DNA from: Flavobacterium erciyesense
GTDB taxonomy: Bacteria > Bacteroidota > Bacteroidia > Flavobacteriales > Flavobacteriaceae
Reading direction: 5' to 3'
Assembly: GCF_018069925.1 (NCBI RefSeq)
Contig: NZ_JAGPXB010000001.1
Location: 434,001-498,000, forward strand
Length of the DNA stretch: 64,000 nucleotides
Shown: positions 17,722-27,408 of the stretch, piece after piece
Position numbering within the stretch: the stretch's first letter is position 1
Layout of the letters: every line of letters begins with the position of its first letter
The notes under the pieces: model-generated
Seen by the model: only the letters and a program-made list of their open reading frames with translations
Told to the model about the DNA's origin: nothing
Databases searched by the model: none
Made by a program: the position numbers and the translations under genes

Positions 17722-19686
17722 TTAGAAATTTACACTTTCCAATTTCATTAAAACCTCAAAGTTGTTTTTTTCAGTTTCTGAATACTCGAGAACTGAAACA
17801 AAAAAATCCTGATGATCAATATAAATTCTTTCTGTTTTTTGAATTTTTGACAATTCAATTTCTGTAAAATAACCAACTATTTCAATTGGTTCTGCATTCA
17901 GTCTGAATTTCAAGAAGTTTTTCCAAAAAGTATTACAGATGCCTTTATCACCTTCAATTTGCAATTTTTGTTCATTAAAACTTTCTGATGTATGCGGTGC
18001 AAAATCCGAATCATAAATCATCAATCCAACTCCTGATTTACTCTCAAGATCATCCGACAAAACACTGCTTAAACCATTTCTTGGAACAAATTTGAATTTT
18101 GATTCTATTGTATTAACGAACGAACTTTCCTGTTTGGAAAACAATTGCGAACCTGCACGCGTAACCCATACACTTTTATCTTCATCATTTTCAAATTTAA
18201 GATGAAACGCATCAAATTGAGTGTGCTCATGGCTCTTAATCAGAAAAGACTTTTTCAGAACTACTTTTTCAGAACTTTGAATAATTGCTTCATTAAAATT
18301 CAGTGCCAATTTTTTAGTAGTGTCATCAATAGTTATTTTTAAATTAAATAATTTTTTCAGCTCATTAAGGTAAGTTCCAAAAGTCCAATCAGGGCAGAAC
18401 CTACCCAAATCTATTGTGGGATGAAATTGATAAAAAACCTTTTTACCATCATTATTATATAATGAAAGTGAATATTCAACCGGTGGGGTTTTATGTAAAT
18501 TACCGAATGTTATTGTCACGACATCACCTGCCACTCCTTTAAACTCATGAGTTCCTTGAAAAACTAAATTATTACCATTCATGGTGTTTGAAAACAACAA
18601 AATCCTATCGCCATACCTATCATAAGTCGTGGCATTTCCTCCACCCCTAGTACCGCCTCCTGAGCCAGTAATATCTAAACGAGCATAAGTTTTAATTTGC
18701 CCTGGTAGATCAGTAGTTGCATCCGTTATTTTAAACTTCCAGTTTAAAATAAAACTTTTATCTTGAGTTAATGTAAACTGTATTTTAGTTCTGTAAGTTG
18801 TATACTGCGGACCTCTGCCTGCATAAGCTACCTGGATAGCTTCCCAAACTAATGGATTTGAAAAGTTTAATTGAGTAGGAGCTGCGTAAACATTTGTTTT
18901 ACAAAGATTATCTTTAGACGAAAGGAGTATTATTTTTTGAATAAACTCCGATTCAACAAAGTCACCAACCATTCGCCACCCTAAACTTTGCAGTGCATAA
19001 AACAGAGGACTCAATAAATAAAGCTGTGGCGAGGGAACGTTACCATTTGAAGTTGTTACAACTTCGGAGGCTATTGTATAAGTGTTTGAAACAAAATTCA
19101 AATCGTCATCAAAAAAGTTCACGAATCCTAAATAACCAAACCATTCATCATCCGCTTTTAATTCAGTTCCGAATTTATTTCTCCAATACATTTTTGGAAA
19201 ATTAAATTTAACTTCAGGATATGATTTCGTTATTTGATTTTTAGCAAATTGATTAAAACTAGAGGCGCCTTCCAGGAGCAACTCAGATTCCTGAGTGTAT
19301 GGTACTGGATTATTTTCGTTTGGTATTACTGAAATACTAGGCATGAAAGCAGCGATAGGCTTCTCAGTAATTTCTAGCAATTGAGTCGCGTATCTCAAAG
19401 TAACCTTTCTAAAACCTGGCAAATACGAAATGATTTGTAATTGACCGTAATACCTTTCGTTGAGTTCCTCTACCACAACCGGTACTACCTTTGGTTTATT
19501 AAACGAGGTAATATCCCTGGAACCAATTGCTTTTTTAGTTTTTGAATTTTCGACAATTAAAAATGGGAAATCAGAACGCGAAACCTTAAAATCATTACTA
19601 AAAGAATTGTTTTCTTTTGTGATGGTTAAGGTTTCACGAACAATTTCTAATTCATAATTATTGGCAATTATTTTTATCAAACTCAT
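17722..19686 (-). CDS. Phage tail-associated protein (putative)
   Basis: 654 residues, last gene of the leftward tail operon; no named family recognised. Predicted mostly beta, with a Gly/Thr-rich segment (ITGSGGGTRGGGNATTYDRYG near residue 340) and no signal or membrane helix. Position after the tape measure and next to a receptor-type protein suggests a baseplate, distal-tail or adhesion role. It overlaps the upstream 181-residue gene by 4 nt (ATGA). Confidence 0.65.
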   Translation of the reverse strand: MSLIKIIANNYELEIVRETLTITKENNSFSNDFKVSRSDFPFLIVENSKTKKAIGSRDITSFNKPKVVPVVVEELNERYYGQLQIISYLPGFRKVTLRYATQLLEITEKPIAAFMPSISVIPNENNPVPYTQESELLLEGASSFNQFAKNQITKSYPEVKFNFPKMYWRNKFGTELKADDEWFGYLGFVNFFDDDLNFVSNTYTIASEVVTTSNGNVPSPQLYLLSPLFYALQSLGWRMVGDFVESEFIQKIILLSSKDNLCKTNVYAAPTQLNFSNPLVWEAIQVAYAGRGPQYTTYRTKIQFTLTQDKSFILNWKFKITDATTDLPGQIKTYARLDITGSGGGTRGGGNATTYDRYGDRILLFSNTMNGNNLVFQGTHEFKGVAGDVVTITFGNLHKTPPVEYSLSLYNNDGKKVFYQFHPTIDLGRFCPDWTFGTYLNELKKLFNLKITIDDTTKKLALNFNEAIIQSSEKVVLKKSFLIKSHEHTQFDAFHLKFENDEDKSVWVTRAGSQLFSKQESSFVNTIESKFKFVPRNGLSSVLSDDLESKSGVGLMIYDSDFAPHTSESFNEQKLQIEGDKGICNTFWKNFLKFRLNAEPIEIVGYFTEIELSKIQKTERIYIDHQDFFVSVLEYSETEKNNFEVLMKLESVNF

Positions 19687-20228
19687 ACTCTTTGAACAAA
19701 AAAAGAAACAATTGAAGGCTGCATATTATTGTGGGCTTTATCCAAACCTCCAGTTTGCAATGTAATTCTCCCTTCGTTTTGCCTACCTGTAGTCATGTAA
19801 TCATTACCCTCATCTGTTCCAGCTGATGTATCGATATCAATAGTACTAGGAAGCTCTTCCTTTGTTAAAACATGACTTTCAGATCCAAATTCATTACCCA
19901 TTTCGCCATAATCATAAATAAATGGTCCTTCTTCATCACTATAGCACACAGATGTCAATTTTCGGCGGTCGCGGGTTCCATTATTTCCATTACAATATGC
20001 AAATCCAACCATTAAATTTTTACCCAAACCTTTCTCTGGAACTTCATCCCAAATAAAATTATTTTGTATAAATTCTAAAGTACAATCCATTTCAATTACT
20101 TGATAGGGTATAAATATTGCATCTAAAATTTGCTCTTCAACAGTTGCATGATCTTCAGGCTCTATCTCAGCTGGATTATTCCTGATTTTTGCATTTATGA
20201 GGTTTAGAATAATATCTTTTAAAATCAT
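19683..20228 (-). CDS. Putative tail fibre/collar protein
   Basis: 181 residues. The C-terminus (about 165-181, KAHNNMQPSIVSFFVQRV) resembles the HNNM-P-x-x-x-x-x-Y/F-x-I-x-R end of phage tail-collar/microcystin-dependent proteins, and a T-G-G-R-Q-N-like turn precedes it. This points to a receptor-binding or tail-tip component. Coupled by 4 nt to the next gene and 11 bp from the previous one. Confidence 0.55.
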   Translation of the reverse strand: MILKDIILNLINAKIRNNPAEIEPEDHATVEEQILDAIFIPYQVIEMDCTLEFIQNNFIWDEVPEKGLGKNLMVGFAYCNGNNGTRDRRKLTSVCYSDEEGPFIYDYGEMGNEFGSESHVLTKEELPSTIDIDTSAGTDEGNDYMTTGRQNEGRITLQTGGLDKAHNNMQPSIVSFFVQRV

Positions 20229-20239
20229 TATTTATATTT

Positions 20240-21355
20240 TTAATTGGTTTTATAATATGATGGGTTGTATTTATTAGAGTAGTAAGCTTTCCTTGTGGAT
20301 AATTGATTATCAATATCTGTGTTTTCACGAACTGAAAAACTTAAATTTTCAGAGTACAAATACTCTCTTTCATTGTAAGTATTAATTTTTTTGGTCGCAT
20401 TTACCAATGATATGTATTTAGTCTGCCAATAAATTTTAGCTTCAATTGCTGTACATATTTGATTTAAGATATTCTTTTCAGATAATAACAAAGTTCCTGA
20501 ATTCAGGGTATAAGTTTCTTTTTCATTAATTTCATATACTTTCTCAAAACCGTCATTTTGCTCGTAGGTTTTAGTATCAATATTATTTTCGATAGTCAAT
20601 TTGCCATCTAAATACGCATAGACCCAATAACCAAAATTGTTTGCAAAAACAATTTCTTTTATAGAATATTGAGAAGAATTAAAAAATCTAAAGTTCTTAG
20701 CAACAAAAGTATTTCCCACACTAATCTTGAGTGTCAAATAAAGAGTGGATTCCGGAATAGAAACGGTAGCTAAATCGAAAAAATACTGATATACCCTCTT
20801 ATCTGAAAAATTAGATTTACCAAGAGAATTAATGACATTGCCATAATTATCTATTAACTCTACTGTTAAAGTCTCATTTAAAGCATTAACCATAAAAGGT
20901 ACCGCAATTTTGCCCTTTGACGATATTTGTAATAATTCACTCCTACCATCTAACAATTGAACTTTAATAGTGTCATCAAATAAAACAGGTTTTACATTGT
21001 ACATTAAATAGAATTGCGGTAAATTCAGACTTTGCACCAAAATATCATTAGCCAAATTATACTCTTCTACAATAATAGAAACCTTTTTAAGTAGGTGATT
21101 TTGCTGCTCTAAACCATTTATAATATTAGATTTGAAAACTGTTTCAAAATAAGCATGATATAGTTTTTTCAAATCCTTTTCAGCGGTTTTATCATTTTTT
21201 CTAGACCAACTTTGCTCATCAAATAATTCATCATTGATGTAAATTTTTGCTCTAAAATAGAATCCTAAACCATTACTTGAAGTAATAGAAACAATGGTAC
21301 TATTACCATCTAAACAGACCTTGTTTTCGGCTGGAAATTTATCTATTTGTATCAT
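20240..21355 (-). CDS. Phage tail operon protein, unknown
   Basis: 371 residues, not recognised. Mostly alternating polar/hydrophobic residues, suggesting beta-sandwich domains (for example LYLTLKISVGNTFVAKNFRF). Lies between the tape measure (4-nt overlap) and the putative collar protein, a position often held by distal-tail or baseplate hub proteins. No signal peptide. Confidence 0.65.
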   Translation of the reverse strand: MIQIDKFPAENKVCLDGNSTIVSITSSNGLGFYFRAKIYINDELFDEQSWSRKNDKTAEKDLKKLYHAYFETVFKSNIINGLEQQNHLLKKVSIIVEEYNLANDILVQSLNLPQFYLMYNVKPVLFDDTIKVQLLDGRSELLQISSKGKIAVPFMVNALNETLTVELIDNYGNVINSLGKSNFSDKRVYQYFFDLATVSIPESTLYLTLKISVGNTFVAKNFRFFNSSQYSIKEIVFANNFGYWVYAYLDGKLTIENNIDTKTYEQNDGFEKVYEINEKETYTLNSGTLLLSEKNILNQICTAIEAKIYWQTKYISLVNATKKINTYNEREYLYSENLSFSVRENTDIDNQLSTRKAYYSNKYNPSYYKTN

Positions 21356-24300
21356 TGACTTATTATTCCGTATTGGTTAGACATTTCTCTTTCATCATTC
21401 AATTCCTTGATATTTTTTGCTTCTTTATAGCCTATTAGCGCTGTAGACTTTATACCTCTGTCTAAGTGATCATTCAGTTTATTAATAGCAATTAGAAGGG
21501 CATCATCATTAGTTGAATTCGCGACAAATGGCGCAACTGTGCCACTAGAAGATTCACCACCATTAAAAAATTTATTACCTATCATTGATTTACGTTCGTT
21601 CTCCAACCATGAAAATGTTGCTGCATATCTTGGTGACTGCGTCATTACTTTTGGAGCAATCCACTCTTCATCGTGTGTAACGCCTGTTATCTTGCCGTAT
21701 TCATCAGTTCCGAGATAAGCCGTATTACCCGTAGGGCCGCCAGAACCATCTGAGTTATTAAAACCGCCGTAAAAGAATTTCGGGGTTTTTGGGCTTTTCG
21801 TATTGGTAATTTTACCGACCTGAGCAATAGTCGTAATTCCTGCAGCAGCGATAGCAGCCCACATAGCAAAACCACCATCAAATTTTGGATATTGTGCCAA
21901 AATAGATGTCACAGCCATAGCACCATTAATTCCAGCTTGAGCGATAGCTAATCCTTTTGATTGTCCAAACATTTCACCAATAGCACCAGCCACTTGATTT
22001 AATCCTCCAAGCGTTCCTTGTAATTGTTGTAATTCTCTGGCGCGATCTAATGTTTCTTGTTCTTTTTTTGCCGCCTTTTCAAAACGATCATATTGGGACT
22101 GAGTAATTTTTTTATCCTCAAGTAATTTTTTATAACCTGCTAATTTAGTCCTGTAATCCTGTGCTTGCTTAATAGATTCTTGCTGTGCCTTAGTATCAGC
22201 TTCAATTACTTGTAACTGATTTTCAGCCTGCAATTGCTCAAGGGCCAATTGTTTTTGCTGCTCTTCATACTGTTTTTTTAATACAGTTGTAGCATCCAAA
22301 AATTGAAGTTCTAAATTTTGTTCAGCAGTTAAATACTCTAAATCAATTGCTTTTTTGACGTTTGCTAATTCTGTTTCAGATTTAATTTCGTGTTCCGCCT
22401 TTGCTATATCATTTAAGCGCTTTTCTGCTAATGCATTTTGTTGACGGAATTTAATTTCGTCAAGCCTTTTCGTTTCCTCAGCAATTAATTCAGGAGTTAA
22501 TTGCTTTGTACTATCAATTTTAGTTCGATTATTAGTAATAAAACTATCCAGTTCAGCTTTGGCTAAATCACTTTGAGATTTTGCCAGGGACATTGCCTGA
22601 TCCCATATAAGTTTATCGTGCTTTTGTTGGTCTGATTTCTTTTTATCAAGCGCTTTTTGATTAGCATCAATTTCTTTTTGTCGCGCAGCATCTCTGAGCG
22701 CTTTTTGTTTGGCTAACTCTTCAGCAGTAATTTTTGTAGCAGCTGCATCCGGATTAGATCCGTTTGGTTTGTTTGTTTCTGGAGTAGTTTTTAACACTAT
22801 GTTTTTAGATTTTAAACCATCTAATTTTTTTTGGAGTTTATCTACATCAATTCCTACAGCATCAAGGAATGGGGCTACATTATTAATTATAGATTTCAGT
22901 CCATCTATAACATGATTTTTAATTTTTGCAAAAGTGTCGCCAACTATAGTTGCTAATTTTGTAAAACCGTTTTTCAAAACATTTAAGGCTCCTGAAAAAT
23001 CACCTTTAAACAGTTTTATTACGAAATTAAATATAGTGCCAATTGTGTTAGAAAAAGATTTTAAAACACCTCCAACTACATCAAAAGCAATTTGTACACT
23101 AGTTTTTAATCCATGCCATGCATTTACAAAAACAACTCCAACGAAATCAATAAGCGGCTGTATATCCTTTTTTACATCTAGAATCCATTCTAAAATAGAG
23201 GTTAAAGCATCTGTTGATTCTATTTTTATATTAGTCCAAATTGAACTAAAACCTTCGATTTCAAATAAATCTGATTGAGCCTTATTCAAACGTTCATTTG
23301 CTTCAACCAGTTCCAGCGATGCTTTTGCACTTTCTGACAATTCTCTTTTTGAAGAAGCACCAACTGCCTCTAAAATTTTCAGAGCTCCACCAGCATCTTC
23401 TCCCGCACCTCTAAAAACATCAGCCGTTAACTGTGCCTGTTGCTGTTGAGTTAATCCTGTTTCTTTAGCTTTTTGAGCAATATTTTCTAAAGCCGTTTTT
23501 GTGGTTATTTCACCACTTGAAACTTTAGCTAAAATTGTATCAGTAAACGAAGCTCCAAAAGCATTGGTCAACGCATCGCGGGTGGCTTTAGTCTGTTCTC
23601 TCAATGATAAATCAGCCTCTTTTAAAGCATCCGGTAGTTTATCTGAATATATTCCTAAATCAAAACCTGTATTAACAATATTGACAAAATCACGCGCAGA
23701 GTATCCTGCCTTAGCAAAAAACTCATCGTACTCTCCGAGACTATCCAGAAACTCTGAATTTTGCGCACCACCATCAGCAAGACCGCGCGCAATTTCTGCA
23801 TTAGCCTCTGACATTGAAATACCATAAGTTTTAGCTAGGGAATTGGCTCGTTCACCAATTTCTTTAAAATCCTTATCAAAAGTTTCAGCTGTAGCTTGTA
23901 TTTCAGATCTAACTTTACGTAGTTGATCTCCCTGCAATCCAAAAGCCTCAAGAAGTTTATTTGATTCCTGGAGGCCTTGGTTAAAATCAAAAATAGCCTT
24001 AGTACCTATTGCAATTGTAGAAATTACAGCTATGGCAGCACCAAGTGGCGTTGCTATAAAAGCAGCTGCAGACTTTACCATCCCACTTATTGAACCTTTG
24101 ATGCCCTCAAAACCCTCTTTTGCGGTTTCTAAATCACCCGATTGTAAGCCTGTGAATATTTGAGAGATTGATTCTTTAAACTGGCCAACAGTCATATTTG
24201 TTCCCTGAATCTCTTCTTTGAACTCTGATTGTTTTTCTTGTAACTCACTTAAAGTAGTTTTCAAACGTTGCAAATCTTGCTCGTAAGTTTCAGAGTTTTT

Positions 24301-24426
24301 ATTTAATGCGCCAATCTCATTATTTGTTTGTCTAATAGCTCTATTAATCCCAGTAAAGGAATTAACTACAGCTACATCATTGACGTAAATTGATATTTCT
24401 CTAGGGATTTCTTTTCTACCTGCCAT
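21352..24426 (-). CDS. Phage tail tape measure protein
   Basis: 1024 residues, the longest gene of the prophage. N-terminal coiled coil (about 25-80), a hydrophobic stretch MVKSAAAFIATPLGAAIAVI (about 115-135), a conserved globular part (about 150-360) rich in Ala/Gly and Lys/Glu, further hydrophobic helices near 410-440, a long Lys/Glu/Gln coiled coil (about 570-770), and a hydrophobic C-terminal part. This is the usual build of tape measure proteins that set tail length and help DNA entry. At about 0.15 nm per residue it implies a tail near 150 nm. Overlaps the upstream gene by 11 nt. Confidence 0.85.
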   Translation of the reverse strand: MAGRKEIPREISIYVNDVAVVNSFTGINRAIRQTNNEIGALNKNSETYEQDLQRLKTTLSELQEKQSEFKEEIQGTNMTVGQFKESISQIFTGLQSGDLETAKEGFEGIKGSISGMVKSAAAFIATPLGAAIAVISTIAIGTKAIFDFNQGLQESNKLLEAFGLQGDQLRKVRSEIQATAETFDKDFKEIGERANSLAKTYGISMSEANAEIARGLADGGAQNSEFLDSLGEYDEFFAKAGYSARDFVNIVNTGFDLGIYSDKLPDALKEADLSLREQTKATRDALTNAFGASFTDTILAKVSSGEITTKTALENIAQKAKETGLTQQQQAQLTADVFRGAGEDAGGALKILEAVGASSKRELSESAKASLELVEANERLNKAQSDLFEIEGFSSIWTNIKIESTDALTSILEWILDVKKDIQPLIDFVGVVFVNAWHGLKTSVQIAFDVVGGVLKSFSNTIGTIFNFVIKLFKGDFSGALNVLKNGFTKLATIVGDTFAKIKNHVIDGLKSIINNVAPFLDAVGIDVDKLQKKLDGLKSKNIVLKTTPETNKPNGSNPDAAATKITAEELAKQKALRDAARQKEIDANQKALDKKKSDQQKHDKLIWDQAMSLAKSQSDLAKAELDSFITNNRTKIDSTKQLTPELIAEETKRLDEIKFRQQNALAEKRLNDIAKAEHEIKSETELANVKKAIDLEYLTAEQNLELQFLDATTVLKKQYEEQQKQLALEQLQAENQLQVIEADTKAQQESIKQAQDYRTKLAGYKKLLEDKKITQSQYDRFEKAAKKEQETLDRARELQQLQGTLGGLNQVAGAIGEMFGQSKGLAIAQAGINGAMAVTSILAQYPKFDGGFAMWAAIAAAGITTIAQVGKITNTKSPKTPKFFYGGFNNSDGSGGPTGNTAYLGTDEYGKITGVTHDEEWIAPKVMTQSPRYAATFSWLENERKSMIGNKFFNGGESSSGTVAPFVANSTNDDALLIAINKLNDHLDRGIKSTALIGYKEAKNIKELNDEREMSNQYGIISQ

Positions 24427-24802
24427 TTTTAGAGAAATTTATTAGTGTGGTTACTTGACTTAAACGAATTTCTGCAATACCATCAGCTAAAGTGTTTAAA
24501 ATGTTTGAACTATCTAGTGCTTTTGAAAGCACATCTGTTTGATTTAATCGCATATTTATGCCGTTCGACTTAGAGCCTTCGAAACCGTAATTTTGTTTAA
24601 AAACATAGTGAGATGCTTGAATGGTAATTCTTTGCAATCGTTGGTCTTTGTAAACCGCGCGTGAATTTGCGGTATTCAATGCTACAAATGTTTTAATTTC
24701 AACCGTTGAATTTATGGCATTTTTAAGCGCTACTTTTAAAGCAGTCGTTCCCTTTTTCGCTAATTGTTTTTCTAAATTATATAAATCAATTGCCGATGCC
24801 AT
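24416..24802 (-). CDS. First gene of the leftward tail operon, unknown
   Basis: 128 residues, unrecognised. Starts MASAIDLYNLEKQL; no membrane helix. Directly upstream of the tape measure, where head-tail joining, tail-completion or tape-measure chaperone genes usually lie. The late-type box TGTCCTATTTT occurs on the minus strand at 24852-24842, 40 bp upstream of its ATG. Confidence 0.65.
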   Translation of the reverse strand: MASAIDLYNLEKQLAKKGTTALKVALKNAINSTVEIKTFVALNTANSRAVYKDQRLQRITIQASHYVFKQNYGFEGSKSNGINMRLNQTDVLSKALDSSNILNTLADGIAEIRLSQVTTLINFSKNGR

Positions 24803-24820
24803 TCCTAATTTTTAAGCTAA

Positions 24821-24852
24821 ATTAAGTTTGTAGCATTCTAAAAAATAGGACA
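24821..24852 (-). promoter_or_regulatory. Late promoter box copy E (tail operon)
   Basis: On the minus strand, TGTCCTATTTT (24852-24842) is followed after 20 nt by TTTAGC. It is the only copy on this strand and faces the tail operon. Confidence 0.6.
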
Positions 24853-24966
24853 GTAAAAAACTTGAAAATTATGATGTCAAAATAATGCCTTATTAGGAAT
24901 TTTATTAATTTTACAAACTATAAGGTAATTCTAACGGGAAAGTTTAGCTTATTTTAAAATGCATTT

Positions 24967-25464
24967 TTGAAACCCAAATCAAAAAAACCACCCGTGAAAA
25001 AAAAAACTGATTTTATTTCTATTACTATACCTGTAAAGCCCCACATAAAAAAATACATATCAATTCGCTACGGAACAGAGCATACATTAACAAAAAAATC
25101 GTTAATCGGTATTTTGCTTTTCAATGTTTTAGATAAAAAAACAGAAAAGCCAAATCAAAACTTTAAGGAGTATTCTGAAAAATATCTAATACACATTTCG
25201 CCGCAATATTTTTACGAAAAAGGATTTTCAATACCATTACGAAAGCGTAGGTTTTTAGCGATCTGCTTAGAAAAACTATTTATTGAGGATTTTTACGCTT
25301 ATGTTGATATCTCAGTTTCGAATATGAATTGCACAGCTGTAGAAGCAATGCGTATATTTTTTAAACAGTACTCAATTTCTGAAGATGAAATTAAATTTTA
25401 TAGTTTTTACAGGCAATATCAGCGTCACTGCAAAAATGGAATTAAAGCAAAAAAAATAATTTAA
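24967..25464 (+). CDS. Hypothetical basic phage protein
   Basis: 165 residues from a TTG start (the only start near the open 5' end; next Met is at residue 117). Lys-rich N-terminus (KPKSKKPPVKKKTDF), then a segment ITIPVKPHIKKYISIRYGTE, and a C-terminal helical half. Possibly DNA- or RNA-binding, family not recognised. Divergent from the tail operon; no late box in front, so it may be controlled differently from the head genes. Confidence 0.55.
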   Translation: MKPKSKKPPVKKKTDFISITIPVKPHIKKYISIRYGTEHTLTKKSLIGILLFNVLDKKTEKPNQNFKEYSEKYLIHISPQYFYEKGFSIPLRKRRFLAICLEKLFIEDFYAYVDISVSNMNCTAVEAMRIFFKQYSISEDEIKFYSFYRQYQRHCKNGIKAKKII

Positions 25465-25550
25465 AAATAATTTCATTTTTGAATAAAATAGAGCGTTAAG
25501 CCAATGACAGCAAGGCGTAACAATACGACAATTTAAAAAAAATAAATTTT

Positions 25551-26012
25551 ATGGATACAGATTTTGAACAGTTAGGAGGGTTTTGCAAAGTGGAATTTTT
25601 TCTTATTGAAGACACTAGTAACTGGCCCATTGTGCTTAATGACGAAACAGCAAATCAAATAATACTTCCTGAATGTGTAGTAGAAGATTATGGTAAAATT
25701 ATAGACGAAAGCATAGATGTCAATATTCCTCCTAAACAAGCCGCCAATGGAACTACCTACCCTATTGAAATTGTTTTCAATTTTTCGAACCGAGTGCTAT
25801 CACTAGAAAAATATTTAGACAAATATCAAAACAAATCTGTCGTCGCGCTATTAACACTTAATACCGGAATAAAGAAATTATACGGTACTAATGAAACGCC
25901 TTTAATTTTTAATTGGAAAATTGACGAAGGTAAAAAAATTGAAGATGCAGGATTAATAATGGTAAGCATAAAAGGCGAAATGCGTCATAGACCAGTACAC
26001 TATAAGTTGTAA
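25551..26012 (+). CDS. Hypothetical phage protein
   Basis: 153 residues, acidic, no membrane segment, unrecognised. Ends in KGEMRHRPVHYKL. Lies between the divergent control region and the capsid protease and is followed by a strong hairpin, so it forms its own transcript end. A virion decoration or tail role is possible but unsupported. Confidence 0.6.
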   Translation: MDTDFEQLGGFCKVEFFLIEDTSNWPIVLNDETANQIILPECVVEDYGKIIDESIDVNIPPKQAANGTTYPIEIVFNFSNRVLSLEKYLDKYQNKSVVALLTLNTGIKKLYGTNETPLIFNWKIDEGKKIEDAGLIMVSIKGEMRHRPVHYKL

Positions 26013-26018
26013 AAAAAT

Positions 26019-26082
26019 TGTCCTATTTTAAGATTACGCAAAAAACAAAATTTGTACTTCAATAATAAGTACAAATTTTTTT
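26019..26082 (+). promoter_or_regulatory. Late promoter box copy A with overlapping hairpin
   Basis: TGTCCTATTTT at 26019-26029, then 21 nt to TTTG at 26051-26054. The TTTG lies inside the left arm of a perfect 12-bp hairpin, AAATTTGTACTT (26048-26059) and AAGTACAAATTT (26067-26078), followed by a T-run. The hairpin probably terminates the upstream gene, while the promoter starts the protease-capsid operon within it. Confidence 0.6.
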
Positions 26083-26085
26083 GCC

Positions 26086-27387
26086 TTGGAAAACGATCTA
26101 CAAAGTATTTTTGCAAGCCCTTTTTACATCAATAAAGAATACGCACAGTCTTTACTACCTGTGCTGTATTCCGCATTTGTTTTAGGCAAAACCCCATCCA
26201 AAACCGAAACAGAAAAAGAAACGCTTGCTCTAAGCCAACGCATGGCATCAACAGAGGGCGGTTCTGGAGTTAGCGCAAAAACTGTTTTAATTTTGTCTAT
26301 CAAGACTCCTATTCAGAAATTCTCTTCCTGGGAATATTTAGGTACAAAATCATTCATGTCTATTTTAGACCGGTATAAAAACGACCCAAACATTGCAGGA
26401 GTTGTTTTGAATATCGATAGCGGCGGCGGTCAAGTTTATGGCACCGGTGAGTTTTATGATTATCTAACTGCCTATCCACTACCTGTTGTTAGCTATACCG
26501 ATGGTTACATGTGTTCAGCGGCCTACTATATAGGCAATGCTGCAAAATGGATAGTTGCCAATAAAAGAGCCGATGCTATTGGCTCTATTGGTGCTTACAC
26601 TACAATTGTAGATTTTACAGGTATTTGGGAAAAATACGGTGCAAAAGTACATGAATTCTACGCTACAAAATCAACTGGAAAAAATGCAGATTACCGCGAA
26701 GTAGTCAATAATTCTAACTACGAGCCTTACATCAAAAATGTACTAGATCCAATAGTAACGACTTTTCACCAGGATATGAAAGCAACCCGTCCAGGACTTA
26801 ACGAAGCCGTTTTTGATGGCTCAACATGGGGCGGAGTGAAGGCTTTAGAAATGGGACTGATTGACGAACTAGGAGATTTGCAAACCGCTATTGACAAAGT
26901 ATTTAGCTTGTCCAACTTAAAGGATAAAAACGAGCAATTAAACAACACTAATAATAAAATCATGAGCAAAACACTGCTAAAATTACAAGCCACGCTAGGC
27001 TTAACAGCTGCATTAGCAAGCACTGATAAAGGGACATACTTCAACGAGGAACAACTGGACTTAATTGAAAACAAAATTGAATCACTAGAAGCATCCGAAT
27101 CCGATTTGAAAACTCAATTGGCCGCAGCCAAAGAAAATCCCGAATTAGCCACAGCGCAGGGAACTATTGCTAGTTTAGAAACTTCGGTAGATGCTATACT
27201 TGTTGAAGCTGGAGTAACTGCTACCGGAACGATTGACGAAAAATTAACAGCTCTGACGGAAAAAGTTACCGAAATGGCTAGTAAAGATGGTGGTTCACAT
27301 ACAAATGTGAAAATTGATAATAAACCGGAATTTGAAAAAACAAATGAAGTAGGAGGAATTGATGTTTCTGCTGCTTTGAACAATTAA
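26086..27387 (+). CDS. Capsid maturation protease (S49, ClpP/SppA fold) with C-terminal scaffold
   Basis: 433 residues from a TTG start directly after the promoter hairpin. Residues about 60-270 form an S49 (SppA-like) serine protease: VVLNIDSGGGQVYGTGEF, SYTDGYMCSAAYYIGNAA with the nucleophile Ser, and DAIGSIGAYTTIVDF. The C-terminal 140 residues are Ala/Glu/Leu-rich and helical, like a scaffolding protein. An internal in-frame ATG (26962) could express this part alone, as in lambda C/Nu3. Followed after 21 bp by the capsid gene. Confidence 0.88.
   Translation: MENDLQSIFASPFYINKEYAQSLLPVLYSAFVLGKTPSKTETEKETLALSQRMASTEGGSGVSAKTVLILSIKTPIQKFSSWEYLGTKSFMSILDRYKNDPNIAGVVLNIDSGGGQVYGTGEFYDYLTAYPLPVVSYTDGYMCSAAYYIGNAAKWIVANKRADAIGSIGAYTTIVDFTGIWEKYGAKVHEFYATKSTGKNADYREVVNNSNYEPYIKNVLDPIVTTFHQDMKATRPGLNEAVFDGSTWGGVKALEMGLIDELGDLQTAIDKVFSLSNLKDKNEQLNNTNNKIMSKTLLKLQATLGLTAALASTDKGTYFNEEQLDLIENKIESLEASESDLKTQLAAAKENPELATAQGTIASLETSVDAILVEAGVTATGTIDEKLTALTEKVTEMASKDGGSHTNVKIDNKPEFEKTNEVGGIDVSAALNN
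26962..27387 (+). CDS. Nested scaffolding protein (in frame within protease gene)
   Basis: In-frame ATG at 26962 after the A-rich stretch AATAATAAAATC, a favourable initiation context in Bacteroidota. The product of 141 residues starts MSKTLLKLQATLGL and has a long helical, heptad-like segment (LDLIENKIESLEASESDLKT). Known by analogy with lambda gpNu3 within gpC; separate expression is an inference. Confidence 0.5.
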   Translation: MSKTLLKLQATLGLTAALASTDKGTYFNEEQLDLIENKIESLEASESDLKTQLAAAKENPELATAQGTIASLETSVDAILVEAGVTATGTIDEKLTALTEKVTEMASKDGGSHTNVKIDNKPEFEKTNEVGGIDVSAALNN

Positions 27388-27408
27388 CATAAAAAAAAAT
27401 ACAAACCC

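Noticed and set aside
23501..23827. Plus-strand frames of over 100 codons inside the tape measure gene
   Set aside because: Shadows of a strongly coding minus-strand gene; Ser/Ala-rich antisense composition, no start context.
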